From Candidatus Eisenbacteria bacterium (GTDB lineage Bacteria > Eisenbacteria > RBG-16-71-46 > SZUA-252), in assembly GCA_005893275.1 (NCBI GenBank), contig VBOW01000027.1, forward strand, positions 1 to 64,000: a stretch of DNA of 64,000 nucleotides, written 5' to 3'. A model generated the notes under the pieces. That model did not search any database. It saw only the letters and a list, made by a program, of their open reading frames with translations, and was not told the DNA's origin. Position 1 is the first letter of the stretch. The number at the start of each line of letters is the position of its first letter. Of this stretch, positions 33,097 through 41,860 are shown piece after piece. The position numbers and the translations under genes are program-made.

Positions 33097-33475
33097 ATTC
33101 AGGGGAACGGGACGCAGAAAGACATCGATCGCCAGGATCCGGCTGACCCAGGGTACGGGAAAGCGCATCGTGAATGGACGGGATCTCGATCAGTACTTCT
33201 CACGCCTCGCGCTGAGTCGGATCGCGTTGCAACCGCTCGTCGCGAGCAACGCCGCCGACAAGTTCGATCTCATCGCCAGCGTCCGGGGCGGCGGTCTGTC
33301 CGGGCAAGCCGGAGCGATCTGCCTCGGCGCGGCGCGGGCGTTGCTCCGAATCGATCCATCCCTTCGGGGACTGCTGGGCAAAGAAGGACTCCTCACCCGC
33401 GACGCTCGCATGAAAGAGCGGAAGAAATACGGGCAGGCCGCGGCCCGCAAGCGGTTCCAGTTCTCGAAGCGGTAA
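33089..33475 (+). CDS. rpsI: 30S ribosomal protein S9
   Basis: A 128-residue S9: [16 protein letters not shown] at the start, NGRDLDQYF, and the canonical C-terminal [17 protein letters not shown] whose last Lys-Arg reaches the P-site tRNA. The ATG lies inside rplM, 8 bp before its stop, so the two proteins are coupled. Confidence 0.96.
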   Translation: MSEFRGTGRRKTSIARIRLTQGTGKRIVNGRDLDQYFSRLALSRIALQPLVASNAADKFDLIASVRGGGLSGQAGAICLGAARALLRIDPSLRGLLGKEGLLTRDARMKERKKYGQAAARKRFQFSKR

Positions 33476-33499
33476 CGACGGCAGGTCAGGTTCCGGCGA

Positions 33500-33604
33500 G
33501 CCGCGCTTCGGCGCGGCCGCCATTACTCACGCTCCGGACCGAGGGGCCGGTCTCCCCATGGGGTGGCCTCGCGGGTGGAAGGAGCGGCGGATCAAGACCG
33601 GAGG
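33500..33604 (+). other. Structured leader region before rpsB
   Basis: The 135 bp between rpsI and rpsB hold two inverted repeats. The first is a 7-bp stem closed by a UUCG loop (33500-33517). The second is a larger element whose core is CCCCATGGGG (33554-33563), flanked by GAGGGGCC and GGCCTC. Neither has a T run. It may be an autoregulatory leader for S2 or a weak attenuator; no promoter of the usual form is visible. Confidence 0.4.
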
Positions 33605-33610
33605 TTTCAC

Positions 33611-34372
33611 TTGGCTGAAATCGGAATGAAGGAGCTTCTCGAGGCGGGTGTCCATTTCGGGCATCAGACCCGGCGATGGAACCCCAAGATGAAGAAATTC
33701 ATCTTCATCGAGCGCAATGGCATCTACATCATCGACCTCCAAAAAACGCTCAAGGCGCTCACCGACGCTCGCGACATGTTGGAGGGGATATCGCGTCGCG
33801 GCGGTGCGGTGCTCTTCGTCGGCACGAAGAAGCAGGCCAAAGACGCGATCCAGGACGAAGCCCAGCGCTGCGGCATGCCCTACGTGAACGAGCGCTGGCT
33901 CGGCGGAATGCTGACGAACTTCAAGACGATCAAGTCGAACATCCGCCGCTTCAAAGATATCGAGAAGATGGCCGCCGACGGCACTCTCGAGAAGCTCTCC
34001 AAGAAGGAACAGTCTCAGATCGAGAAAGAGCGTACCCGTCTCGCCAAGATCTTCACCGGCATCAAGGAAATGTCCCAGCTGCCCGCCGCGACCTTCGTGA
34101 TCGATACCAAGAAGGAGCGGATCGCCGTCGCGGAAACAAACCGCCTGGGCATTCCCGTGATCGGGGTCGTCGACACGAACTGCGACCCGGATGTCGTGGA
34201 TTATCCGCTGCCCGGGAACGACGACGCCATTCGCTCGATACGGCTCTTCGCCCGTTTCGTGAGCGATACGATCCTGAGCGCCCGCCAGGAGGCTCGCGAG
34301 GGAGCCGACGTCGTGACGCCGGAGCACGAGGCGGACACGCCGACACAACCCGACGTCGTCGCGAGCGCTTGA
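33611..34372 (+). CDS. rpsB: 30S ribosomal protein S2
   Basis: A 253-residue S2: [55 protein letters not shown], and the C-terminal [30 protein letters not shown] chose the TTG five bases after GGAGGT, giving [13 protein letters not shown], which matches the usual N-terminus; an internal ATG five codons later is possible. The acidic C-terminal tail is slightly extended. The tsf gene follows, the normal partner. Confidence 0.96.
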   Translation: MAEIGMKELLEAGVHFGHQTRRWNPKMKKFIFIERNGIYIIDLQKTLKALTDARDMLEGISRRGGAVLFVGTKKQAKDAIQDEAQRCGMPYVNERWLGGMLTNFKTIKSNIRRFKDIEKMAADGTLEKLSKKEQSQIEKERTRLAKIFTGIKEMSQLPAATFVIDTKKERIAVAETNRLGIPVIGVVDTNCDPDVVDYPLPGNDDAIRSIRLFARFVSDTILSARQEAREGADVVTPEHEADTPTQPDVVASA

Positions 34373-34426
34373 TCCCACTCGGCCTGCCGGACCAAAACCC
34401 GATCGAACGCTAGGAAGGAGTCCTCG

Positions 34427-35023
34427 ATGACGATCACGGCCTCGCTCGTGAAGGATCTGCGCGAGCGGACGGGCGCGGGCATGATGGAATGCAAGAAGGC
34501 TCTCGCCGAAACCAACGGAGACATCGAGAAGGCGATCGACGTCCTGCGCAAACAGGGTCTTTCGCGGGCCTCCGAGAAGTCGGGCCGAGCCGCCAAGCAG
34601 GGACTCGTCTATGCCTACATCCACCCCGGGGACCAGCTCGGTGTGCTCCTCGAACTCGATTGCGAAACGGACTTCGTGGCGCGTACGGACGACTTCCGCG
34701 AGCTGGCGAAGAATCTCGCGATGCAGGTCGCGGCAACCGGAGCACGCGCCGTGGACCGGGAGAGTGTCGACCCCTCGCTGATCGAGCGGGAGCGCGCCAT
34801 CCTGCTCGAGCAAGCCCGGACAACCGGAAAGCCGCAGGCGATCCTGGCCAAGATCGTCGAGGGGAAGATCGAGAAGTATTACGAAGAGATCTGCCTCTTG
34901 GAACAGCCGTATATCCGCGATCCGGACAGCAAGGTGAAGGATCTCGTGGGTCAGGCGATCTCGAAGCTCGGGGAAAACATCGTCGTGCGCCGCTTCGCCA
35001 AGTTCCGCATCGGAGAAAACTGA
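34427..35023 (+). CDS. tsf: Elongation factor Ts
   Basis: A 198-residue EF-Ts of the short type, the nucleotide exchange factor for EF-Tu. The N-terminal UBA-like domain [19 protein letters not shown] is followed by a single core subdomain with [12 protein letters not shown], which contacts EF-Tu. The C-terminus [25 protein letters not shown] is typical. GGAAGGAG precedes the ATG. It lies between rpsB and pyrH, a very common gene order. Confidence 0.96.
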   Translation: MTITASLVKDLRERTGAGMMECKKALAETNGDIEKAIDVLRKQGLSRASEKSGRAAKQGLVYAYIHPGDQLGVLLELDCETDFVARTDDFRELAKNLAMQVAATGARAVDRESVDPSLIERERAILLEQARTTGKPQAILAKIVEGKIEKYYEEICLLEQPYIRDPDSKVKDLVGQAISKLGENIVVRRFAKFRIGEN

Positions 35024-35027
35024 CGCC

Positions 35028-35747
35028 GTGGCGCCCTCCCGCCGCCGCGTGCTTCTCAAGTTGAGCGGTGAGGTTCTCGCCGGCGACGCCGGTCATGGGA
35101 TCGATGCGGCGGTGCTCGGGCGCCTGGCGGGGGAGATCCGCGAGGGCGTCGCCGGCGGCGTCGAGCTCGGACTGGTGATCGGCGGCGGAAACATCATCCG
35201 GGGGACCGCGGCCGCATCGGACGGCGTCGACCGGGCGGCCGCTGATTCGATGGGCATGCTCGCGACGGTGATCAACGCCCTCGCACTCCAAGATTCCCTC
35301 GAGCGCCAGGGGCTCGTCACGCGCGTGCTGAGCGCCATCGAGATGCGGACCCTGGCCGAACCCTACATTCGCCGCCGCGCGGTCCGTCATCTCGAGAAGG
35401 GACGAGTCGTTCTTCTCGCCGCAGGCACGGGACATCCCTATTTCACCACCGACACCGCGGCCGTCCTTCGCGCCGTGGAGATCGGCGCCGACGTTCTCCT
35501 CAAGGGGACGAAAGTGGACGGGGTGTTTTCCGAGGACCCGATGCACAACCCCGCCGCGGTCCGATATGATTCGCTGAGCTACCCCGAGGTGATCGACCGG
35601 AGGCTCAAAGTGATGGACATGACCGCCTTCACCATGGGCATGGACAACCGGCTTCCGATCGTCGTGTTCAACGTCACGGTGCCGGGAAATCTGGTGCGCG
35701 CGCTTCGCGGCGAGCCGGTGGGGACCCGGGTACTCGTGGAGGTCTAG
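35028..35747 (+). CDS. pyrH: UMP kinase
   Basis: A 239-residue bacterial UMP kinase of the amino-acid kinase fold, making UDP for pyrimidine nucleotides. [23 protein letters not shown], the [14 protein letters not shown] loop, [14 protein letters not shown] and [14 protein letters not shown] are all present. The start is GTG, 4 bp after tsf; one base separates its stop from frr. Confidence 0.97.
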   Translation: MAPSRRRVLLKLSGEVLAGDAGHGIDAAVLGRLAGEIREGVAGGVELGLVIGGGNIIRGTAAASDGVDRAAADSMGMLATVINALALQDSLERQGLVTRVLSAIEMRTLAEPYIRRRAVRHLEKGRVVLLAAGTGHPYFTTDTAAVLRAVEIGADVLLKGTKVDGVFSEDPMHNPAAVRYDSLSYPEVIDRRLKVMDMTAFTMGMDNRLPIVVFNVTVPGNLVRALRGEPVGTRVLVEV

Positions 35748-35748
35748 G

Positions 35749-36306
35749 ATGGACCAGAAGCTCATCAGGAACTCCGAAGAGCGCATGAAGAAAGCCGTCG
35801 AGACGATCCGGCACGAAGTCGCCACGATCCGGACGAACAAGGCCACGACCGCGCTCCTCGACGGGATCAAGGTCGAGTACTACGGCAGCCCGGTTCCGCT
35901 GCAGCAGGTGGCGAGCGTGAGCGTGCCGGAGCCGCGCATGATCGTGATCCAGCCCTGGGAGCGGACGGTGCTGCCGGAGATCGTGAAGGCGATCCAGCGC
36001 TCCGACCTGGGTTTGAACCCCGCGGACGACGGTTCGGTGGTGCGCCTCGTGCTTCCGCCGCTCACGGAAGAGCGTCGGAAGGATCTGGTGAAGGTCTTGG
36101 GGAAAATCATCGAGGACGGCCGGGTCCGCGTCCGGACCATCCGGCGCGAGTCGAATGAGGAACTGAAAAAGCTGGAAAGGGAGCATAAAATTTCGGAAGA
36201 TGATTCCAAGAAGGCTCAGGCCGAGGTCCAGAAGCTGACGGATCGCTATATCTCGTCGCTGGATGAGCTGTTCGGGAAGAAGCAGGCCGAAGTCATGGAG
36301 GTCTAA
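35749..36306 (+). CDS. frr: Ribosome recycling factor
   Basis: A 185-residue RRF, which with EF-G splits the post-termination ribosome. It has the coiled-coil helices (EERMKKAVETIRHEVATIRTNKA and EELKKLEREHKISEDDSKKAQ) and the hinge region YYGSPVPLQQVASVSVPEPRMIVIQPW. Length is standard. It ends the rpsB-tsf-pyrH-frr group, after which a terminator-like hairpin lies. Confidence 0.97.
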   Translation: MDQKLIRNSEERMKKAVETIRHEVATIRTNKATTALLDGIKVEYYGSPVPLQQVASVSVPEPRMIVIQPWERTVLPEIVKAIQRSDLGLNPADDGSVVRLVLPPLTEERRKDLVKVLGKIIEDGRVRVRTIRRESNEELKKLEREHKISEDDSKKAQAEVQKLTDRYISSLDELFGKKQAEVMEV

Positions 36307-36383
36307 ACCCTGGATCCTCGCCGCGCCGGGCTCGACCGGTTACCGGACGCCGCGGGAAGCTGTTCCATCGAGATCGGGCTCAA

Positions 36384-36413
36384 GGGCCGGACGTCCGCGG
36401 GCCCATTTTCTTT
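36384..36413 (+). terminator. Terminator-like hairpin between frr and uppS
   Basis: GGGC and CGGAC pair with GTCCG and GCCC (36384-36404), followed by ATTTTCTTT. The tight centre must open a few pairs to form a loop. It may end or attenuate the ribosomal transcript before the lipid genes. Confidence 0.45.
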
Positions 36414-36431
36414 GCCGTGTACCTGGCAGCG

Positions 36432-37178
36432 ATGAATCCTTCGAAAGCAGCACCGACGCTCGAGCAGGTGCTGAAGCGTCCCACGCCCGCGCACATCGCC
36501 ATCATCATGGACGGAAACGGGCGCTGGGCGGAGCGCCGCGGGTTGCCTCGCTTGATGGGGCACCGCGCGGGCCGGCGCGCCGTGCGGGAGGTGGTCGAAG
36601 GCTCCGTCGAGCTGGGGATCAAGGTGCTCACGCTCTACACCTTCTCGCTCGAAAACTGGGACCGAGGCGCGCGGGAGGTGAGTGGGCTCATGCGCATCTT
36701 GGAGCAGGTGCTTCGGGAGGAGCGCGAGGAGCTCAAGCGGAATAACGTCCAGCTCCGCACGATCGGCCGTGTGGATCTCCTCCCGGAACGGAGCCGCAAG
36801 ATCCTGGAGTCCACGCGGAGCTACCTCGCCGGCAATGACGGCCTCGTCCTCGTGCTGGCGATTTCCTACGGGGGGCGTGCGGAAATCGTCGACGCGGTGC
36901 GACGCATCCTCCAACAAGACCGGGAGCAGCGGATCGCGGCCGAGGAGATCGACGAGGATTTCTTCGCGCGGAAGCTCGACACGGACGGGCTGCCCGATCC
37001 GGACCTCCTCATCCGAACGAGCGGCGAGCTGCGCGTCTCCAACTTTCTGCTCTGGCAGCTCGCATACGCGGAATTCTGGGTCACGGACGTCCTGTGGCCC
37101 GACTTCCGCCGGAAGCATCTCTACCAGGCGGTATATGACTTCCAACGAAGAAGCCGTCGCTTTGGCCGAACGCGCTGA
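36432..37178 (+). CDS. uppS: Undecaprenyl diphosphate synthase (UppS)
   Basis: A 248-residue cis-prenyltransferase making the C55 lipid carrier for cell wall and polysaccharides. The motifs IAIIMDGNGRWAERRG (catalytic Asp), HRAGRRAVRE, LYTFSLENW and the C-terminal DPDLLIRTSGELRVSNFLLWQ...EFWVTDVLWPDF are intact. I prefer the ATG at this start; a GTG 15 bp upstream is equally in frame, and neither has a strong ribosome site. Its 3' end overlaps cdsA by 44 bp. Confidence 0.94.
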   Translation: MNPSKAAPTLEQVLKRPTPAHIAIIMDGNGRWAERRGLPRLMGHRAGRRAVREVVEGSVELGIKVLTLYTFSLENWDRGAREVSGLMRILEQVLREEREELKRNNVQLRTIGRVDLLPERSRKILESTRSYLAGNDGLVLVLAISYGGRAEIVDAVRRILQQDREQRIAAEEIDEDFFARKLDTDGLPDPDLLIRTSGELRVSNFLLWQLAYAEFWVTDVLWPDFRRKHLYQAVYDFQRRSRRFGRTR

Positions 37179-38064
37179 GCCTCGCGAGGACGCGCCGAGC
37201 GTAACGCCGGCGAAGGATCCTTCGTTGCTCCTTCGGGTGGCGAGCGCGATCGTCTTTCTGCCGCTCCTTGTCTTGATGGCCCGCATCGGAGGGTTCGTCT
37301 ATCTCGGGTTTACGCTGCTCATGATCGGCCTCGCCCTGCGCGAGTTTTACCAGATGATGGCGTCCAAGGGGCTCGCGCCTCATTGGAAGTCGGGATTCGC
37401 GGCCTCCTTTCTGTTCCCGATCGGAATCTACGCGCGGCTTCGCTCCCACCGGACCGAGGAGTGGCACCTGGCCGGGCTCTTCACGGTGCTGCTCGTCGCG
37501 ATGCTCCTCGCGGAGCTCCGCCGCGGCGCGAGCAAGCAGACCCTCGTGAACGCCTCCTCGACGGTCCTCGGCGTCCTCTACATCGGCTGGCTCGGATCCC
37601 ACGTGTGCGCATTGCGGGAGTTGTCCTGGTCCCTCGGCCTGCCCTATTCGCTCGGGATGTCCTTTGCGCTTCTGCCTTTTTTCCTGGCGTGGACCTGCGA
37701 CAGCGCGGCGTACGCGGTGGGGCGCGTATGGGGGCGGCACAGGCTCGCTCCCGGGGTGAGTCCGGGAAAGTCGGTGGAAGGGGCGGTGGGCGGCCTCCTC
37801 GCGGCGATCGCGGCGGGGGCCGTCGCCCGCCTGTGGTTCGCGCCGTACCTTTCATGGCCATCGGCGCTCGCGCTGGGTGGGCTCGTCGGCATTTTCGCGC
37901 AGCTCGGCGATCTGGTGGAGTCGCTCCTGAAACGGGACGCGGAGGCGAAGGAGTCTTCGAGCTTGATTCCGGGGCACGGCGGTGTGCTCGATCGCTTCGA
38001 TAGCCTGCTCTTTGCGGCGCCGCTCGTTTACTATTTCCTCGTGTGGGAGGTTCTCGGACGATGA
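37135..38064 (+). CDS. cdsA: Phosphatidate cytidylyltransferase
   Basis: A 309-residue integral membrane enzyme that makes CDP-diacylglycerol, precursor of all phospholipids. A polar N-terminal ~28 residues precede about eight transmembrane helices. The CDS signature near the end reads SLLKRDAEAKESSSLIPGHGG and then VLDRFDS; the canonical Lys-Asp is Lys-Glu here. CDSAAYAVGR with its conserved Asp is present. The ATG start lies 44 bp inside uppS; no later start keeps the soluble N-terminus, which is poorly conserved, so the true start could be further in. It overlaps dxr by 4 bp. Confidence 0.9.
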   Translation: MTSNEEAVALAERAEPREDAPSVTPAKDPSLLLRVASAIVFLPLLVLMARIGGFVYLGFTLLMIGLALREFYQMMASKGLAPHWKSGFAASFLFPIGIYARLRSHRTEEWHLAGLFTVLLVAMLLAELRRGASKQTLVNASSTVLGVLYIGWLGSHVCALRELSWSLGLPYSLGMSFALLPFFLAWTCDSAAYAVGRVWGRHRLAPGVSPGKSVEGAVGGLLAAIAAGAVARLWFAPYLSWPSALALGGLVGIFAQLGDLVESLLKRDAEAKESSSLIPGHGGVLDRFDSLLFAAPLVYYFLVWEVLGR

Positions 38065-39218
38065 TCCGGGTCGCCCTCTTGGGGGCCACGGGCTCGATCG
38101 GATCCGCGGCGCTCGATCTCGCCGGAGCGTACCGGGATCGGATCCGGCTCGTCTCTCTGGCGGCGCGCTCGAACGACGCGGCGCTCCTCCGCGCCGCGGA
38201 CGCGTTCGGGGTTCGCCGGATCGCTCTCGTGGATACCGCCGCCGCGCGCCGCGCGCGCGACAGGTGGAAGGGCGGGGAGGTGCTCGAGGGGGAGTCTGCG
38301 CTCTCGGCGCTCGCCGAGGACGAGGACGCCGACGTCGTCATCAACGCCGTCGTCGGGAGCATCGGGCTCAAGCCCACCGTCTCCGCGCTCTCGCGCGGCA
38401 AGCGCGTGGCGCTCGCCAACAAGGAGTCGGTGGTCCTCGCGGGGGAGCTCTTGACCGCCGTCGCGCAGCGATCAGGCGGGATGATGCTGCCCGTCGATTC
38501 CGAGCACAGCGGCGTCTTCCAGTGTCTGGCGGGGCGTCCGGTGTCGGACGTGCGGCGCGTCACGCTCACGGCTTCCGGCGGCCCCTTTCTGCGGCGAGAT
38601 CCGCGCACGATCTCGGCTTCGACGCCGGAGGAGGTGCTCCGGCACCCGACCTGGTCGATGGGCGAACGAATCACCGTCGACTGCGCCACCTTGATCAACA
38701 AGGGGTTCGAGGTGATCGAGGCGCGCTGGCTCTTCGGAATCCCGCCGGAGCGATTGGACGTCGTCATCCATCCCCAATCGATCGTGCACGCCCTGGTGGA
38801 GTTTGTCGACGGATCGATCGTGGCCCAGCTCTCGGTTCCGGACATGCGCGTTCCGCTCCTCTACGCGTTGAGCTATCCCGAGCGATGGACCTCGGACCTT
38901 CCGCGCCTCGGTGTCGCGGATTTGGCGACGCTCACCTTCGAAACGCCCGATCCGGTCCGTTGTCCGGGGCTCACGCTCGCGGGGCGCGCTTTGAGGGCGG
39001 GCGGGACCGCTCCGGCGGTCCTCAACGCGGCCGACGAGGAGGCCGTCCGGCTTTTCCTCGACCGGAAGATCCGCTTCGGCGATCTGATGCCTCTCGTCGA
39101 GGAGGTGCTGAGCGCTCATGCTCCGGAAGGGCCGCTCACCCTCGAGTCGATCCTCGAAGCGGATGCCTGGGCGCGTGGGCGGCTTCACGAGGCGGCCGCG
39201 CCTATGACGCGCGGATGA
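38061..39218 (+). CDS. dxr: 1-deoxy-D-xylulose 5-phosphate reductoisomerase
   Basis: A 385-residue NADPH-dependent enzyme of the MEP isoprenoid pathway. The Rossmann motif VALLGATGSIGSAAL, ALANKESVVLAGELL, the metal/substrate loop PVDSEHSGVFQCL, TASGGPF, MGERITVDCATLINKGFEVIEA and HPQSIVHALVEF are all present. It supplies isoprenoid units to UppS, encoded upstream. The ATG overlaps cdsA and its stop overlaps the heptose kinase gene. Confidence 0.96.
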   Translation: MIRVALLGATGSIGSAALDLAGAYRDRIRLVSLAARSNDAALLRAADAFGVRRIALVDTAAARRARDRWKGGEVLEGESALSALAEDEDADVVINAVVGSIGLKPTVSALSRGKRVALANKESVVLAGELLTAVAQRSGGMMLPVDSEHSGVFQCLAGRPVSDVRRVTLTASGGPFLRRDPRTISASTPEEVLRHPTWSMGERITVDCATLINKGFEVIEARWLFGIPPERLDVVIHPQSIVHALVEFVDGSIVAQLSVPDMRVPLLYALSYPERWTSDLPRLGVADLATLTFETPDPVRCPGLTLAGRALRAGGTAPAVLNAADEEAVRLFLDRKIRFGDLMPLVEEVLSAHAPEGPLTLESILEADAWARGRLHEAAAPMTRG

Positions 39219-40285
39219 CGTCCGCGCCTCGCCCGCGCGCGCGCGACGGACGGTCGCCGGCCGCGCTTCCCAGCCGGGACGCGCTCCTCGTCATCGTGGA
39301 CCGTCTCCGCCGCCGGAAGGTGGCGGTGATCGGGGATCTCGTGCTGGATGAGTACTGGGTTGGACGCTCGTCGCGAATCTCCCGTGAAGCGCCGGTGCTG
39401 ATCCTCGAACACGAGGAAGAGCGGCGGGTGCCGGGGGGCGCCGCGAACGCGGCCATGAACGTGCGGGCGCTCGGCGGCGCGCCGCTGGTGGTGGGGAGGC
39501 TCGGCGGAGACACGGCCGGCACGGCGCTCGCACGGGCCCTCCGCGCGAGCGGGCTTGAGACCCGCTGGTTTCACCGCGACCCGGGCGGGGGCACGATCGT
39601 CAAGACGCGGATTCTCGCCGGCTCGAGCCACGCCGCGCGCCAGCAAATCGTGCGGCTCGATCGGGGGCACACCGAGCCTCTATCGCGCGAGGCCGAACGG
39701 CGGCTCATCCGGGCGGCGCGGGAGGCGGTCCGTCGCGCGGACGCGGTCCTCCTTTCCGACTACGGCTACGGGGTTCTCAGTCCGGGACTGAGACGGGCGG
39801 CGATCGGCGAGGCGAAGCGGGCGAAGATTCCCGTCGTCGTCGATTCCCGCTACGATCTCCGTTCCTACCGGGGGGCCACGTTGCTCACTCCCAACGAGCA
39901 CGAGGTCCAGGAAGCGATGCGCCTGCCGTCCCTCCGTGCTCCGGTCTTGAAGCGAGCCGGTGAAGCGCTGATGCGAAACGGCGGCGCGAGGGCCGTCTGG
40001 ATCACGCGGGGAAGCGACGGGATGCTCCTCTTCGAGCGCGGCAGCCGCCCGATCGGGATTTCGATCGTGGGATCGTCGGATGTCGCGGATGTGACCGGAG
40101 CGGGGGACGCGGTCTCGGCCACGGCCGCCCTCGCGCTCGCGGCGGGGGCCTCGCAGCTCGAGGCGGCGTTGCTCGCGACCTACGCGGCTTCGGTGGTCGT
40201 GATGAAGCGCGGAACCGCCACGGTGGGTCGGCTGGAGCTCGTGGACGCGATTCGCGCTCACGCCGCGCCGAAGGTGACCGGATGA
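39215..40285 (+). CDS. rfaE1: Heptose 7-phosphate kinase (RfaE1/HldA type)
   Basis: A 356-residue PfkB/ribokinase-family sugar kinase matching RfaE domain I, which phosphorylates D-glycero-D-manno-heptose 7-phosphate at C1. VAVIGDLVLDEYWVG, EAPVLILEHEEERRVPGGAANAAMN, LLTPNEHEV and the anion hole DVTGAGDAVSAT are seen; GAGD supplies the catalytic Asp. The N-terminal ~25 residues are low-complexity. It overlaps the adenylyltransferase gene by 4 bp; in E. coli both activities sit on one protein (HldE), here they are separate. Confidence 0.92.
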   Translation: MTSAPRPRARDGRSPAALPSRDALLVIVDRLRRRKVAVIGDLVLDEYWVGRSSRISREAPVLILEHEEERRVPGGAANAAMNVRALGGAPLVVGRLGGDTAGTALARALRASGLETRWFHRDPGGGTIVKTRILAGSSHAARQQIVRLDRGHTEPLSREAERRLIRAAREAVRRADAVLLSDYGYGVLSPGLRRAAIGEAKRAKIPVVVDSRYDLRSYRGATLLTPNEHEVQEAMRLPSLRAPVLKRAGEALMRNGGARAVWITRGSDGMLLFERGSRPIGISIVGSSDVADVTGAGDAVSATAALALAAGASQLEAALLATYAASVVVMKRGTATVGRLELVDAIRAHAAPKVTG

Positions 40286-40797
40286 GCGCCCGGCCGGCCA
40301 AGGTCGTGGCGCTCGCGTCGATGGAACGACGCCTGCAGAGCTCACCCTCGGAGCGCGAGGGGCTGGTCCTCGCGAATGGAATCTTCGATCTGTTCCACGT
40401 GGGCCACGTGCGCTATCTCGCGGGCGCGAGGGAATCGGGTTCCGCGCTTCTGGTCGCCCTGAACTCCGACGCCTCCGCCCGAAGGCTCAAGGGATCCGGC
40501 CGTCCACTCATGCCGCTCGAGGAGCGCATGGAGCTGGTGGCGGCGCTCGGGTGTGTGGATTGGGTTACCTCCTTCGAGGAAGACTCGGTGGAGAACGTGC
40601 TCCGCCGGCTCCGTCCCACGATCCACGCCAAAGGGACCGACTACACGGTTGAAAGCGTCCCGGAACGGGCCATCGCGCAGTCGCTCGGCATCCGGACGGT
40701 CATCGTGGGGGATCCCAAAGGACACGCGACGAGCGATCTCATCCATCGGATCGGCCTCTTGAGGGCGGCGGGTTCGGAGGGCGCCCGGGGTGGATGA
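40282..40797 (+). CDS. rfaE2: Heptose 1-phosphate adenylyltransferase (RfaE2/HldC type)
   Basis: A 171-residue nucleotidyltransferase of the cytidylyltransferase-like fold, the second half of heptose activation, giving ADP-heptose for LPS core. LVLANGIFDLFHVGHVRYL contains the HxGH motif; RPLMPLEERMELVAAL and HAKGTDYTVESVPE are typical of RfaE domain II. The gene is coupled to rfaE1 upstream and overlaps the heptosyltransferase gene downstream by 8 bp. Confidence 0.93.
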   Translation: MSARPAKVVALASMERRLQSSPSEREGLVLANGIFDLFHVGHVRYLAGARESGSALLVALNSDASARRLKGSGRPLMPLEERMELVAALGCVDWVTSFEEDSVENVLRRLRPTIHAKGTDYTVESVPERAIAQSLGIRTVIVGDPKGHATSDLIHRIGLLRAAGSEGARGG

Positions 40798-41860
40798 GCG
40801 CGGCGACAGGCGCCTCGCGGTTCCTCCGCCCCGGCGCGTGCTCGTCACCCGGTTGCGCAGGATCGGGGATGCGATCCTGGTCCTCCCGGTGATCGAGGCG
40901 CTCCGCGAAGCATTTCCAGCGTGTTCGATCGATTTTCTCGCCGAGGCGGGGCCGGCACAGGCCGCCGCCCATCATCCGGCGATCGACCGCGTGCTCGTGC
41001 TGGACCGCACGCTGGGATTCCTCCTCCCCGCCCCGCCCCGGCTTCTCTGGAATCTTCGCGGTCGCCGCTACGACTGGGTCATCGATCTCTACGGGAACCC
41101 GAGAAGCGCGCTCCTCGCTGCTTGGACCGGCGCGCCGGTCCGTGTGGGGCCCGCCCGCAGCGCGCGCCGGCGGTTCTACACACACCCCGTTCCGCCCACG
41201 GCGGGACCGGTTTCCGCGATCGCGCATCATCTCCGCTCGCTCGAGGCGCTCGGGATCCGCCCGGCGGTCCACCCGCCGCGGATCGCCCTCACCCAGGTCG
41301 AGCGCGAGCAGGGACGCCTCCGGCTCGAGTCGGCGCTCCCGGGCGGCGGGCCGCGCGTCGGAATCCATCCCGGCAATCGATGGCCGGCGAAGCGATGGCC
41401 CGAGGAGCGATTCGCCGCGCTCGTGCGCGGGCTTCCCCGCCTCGGGGTGCGGGCGGTCGTGCTGGCGGGGCCCGGGGAAGAAGCCCTCGCGCGCAGAATC
41501 GCGGCGGGGACGGGGGGCGCGCGGGACGCTCCCGTGATCGGCGGCCTCCCGCTCCGCGCCCACTGGGGTGTCATCGCCGCGCTGGATGCGCTCGTCACGG
41601 TCGATGGAAGTCCGATCCACGCGGGGCCCGCGCTCAGAACCCCCACCGTAGGCATCCTCGGTCCGACCGAGCCCGAGATATGGTTTCCCTACCGGGCAAG
41701 CGATGGCCACCAATTGCTCTCACGTGAGATCTGGTGCCGCCCCTGCCACCGCCACGAATGCGCGCGCATGGACTGCCTCGACTGGATCGGCGTCGGCGAC
41801 GCGCTCCAGGCTGTGGCGCGCGCGCTGGCGCATGGAGGAGGCGCGCGTGCGACCGCGTGA
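40790..41860 (+). CDS. Glycosyltransferase family 9, ADP-heptose:LPS heptosyltransferase type
   Basis: A 356-residue GT9 protein on the cytoplasmic face. VLVTRLRRIGDAILVLPVIEALR starts the GT-B fold, YDWVIDLYGNPRSALLAAWTGAPVRVG follows, and GIHPGNRWPAKRWPEERFA and VDGSPIHAGPAL form the donor site. The C-terminal cysteines in CRPCHRHECARMDC resemble the cluster of heptosyltransferase II. Adjacent ADP-heptose genes support heptose as donor. The start is GTG. It overlaps the next GT9 gene by 14 bp. Confidence 0.9.
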   Translation: MDERGDRRLAVPPPRRVLVTRLRRIGDAILVLPVIEALREAFPACSIDFLAEAGPAQAAAHHPAIDRVLVLDRTLGFLLPAPPRLLWNLRGRRYDWVIDLYGNPRSALLAAWTGAPVRVGPARSARRRFYTHPVPPTAGPVSAIAHHLRSLEALGIRPAVHPPRIALTQVEREQGRLRLESALPGGGPRVGIHPGNRWPAKRWPEERFAALVRGLPRLGVRAVVLAGPGEEALARRIAAGTGGARDAPVIGGLPLRAHWGVIAALDALVTVDGSPIHAGPALRTPTVGILGPTEPEIWFPYRASDGHQLLSREIWCRPCHRHECARMDCLDWIGVGDALQAVARALAHGGGARATA

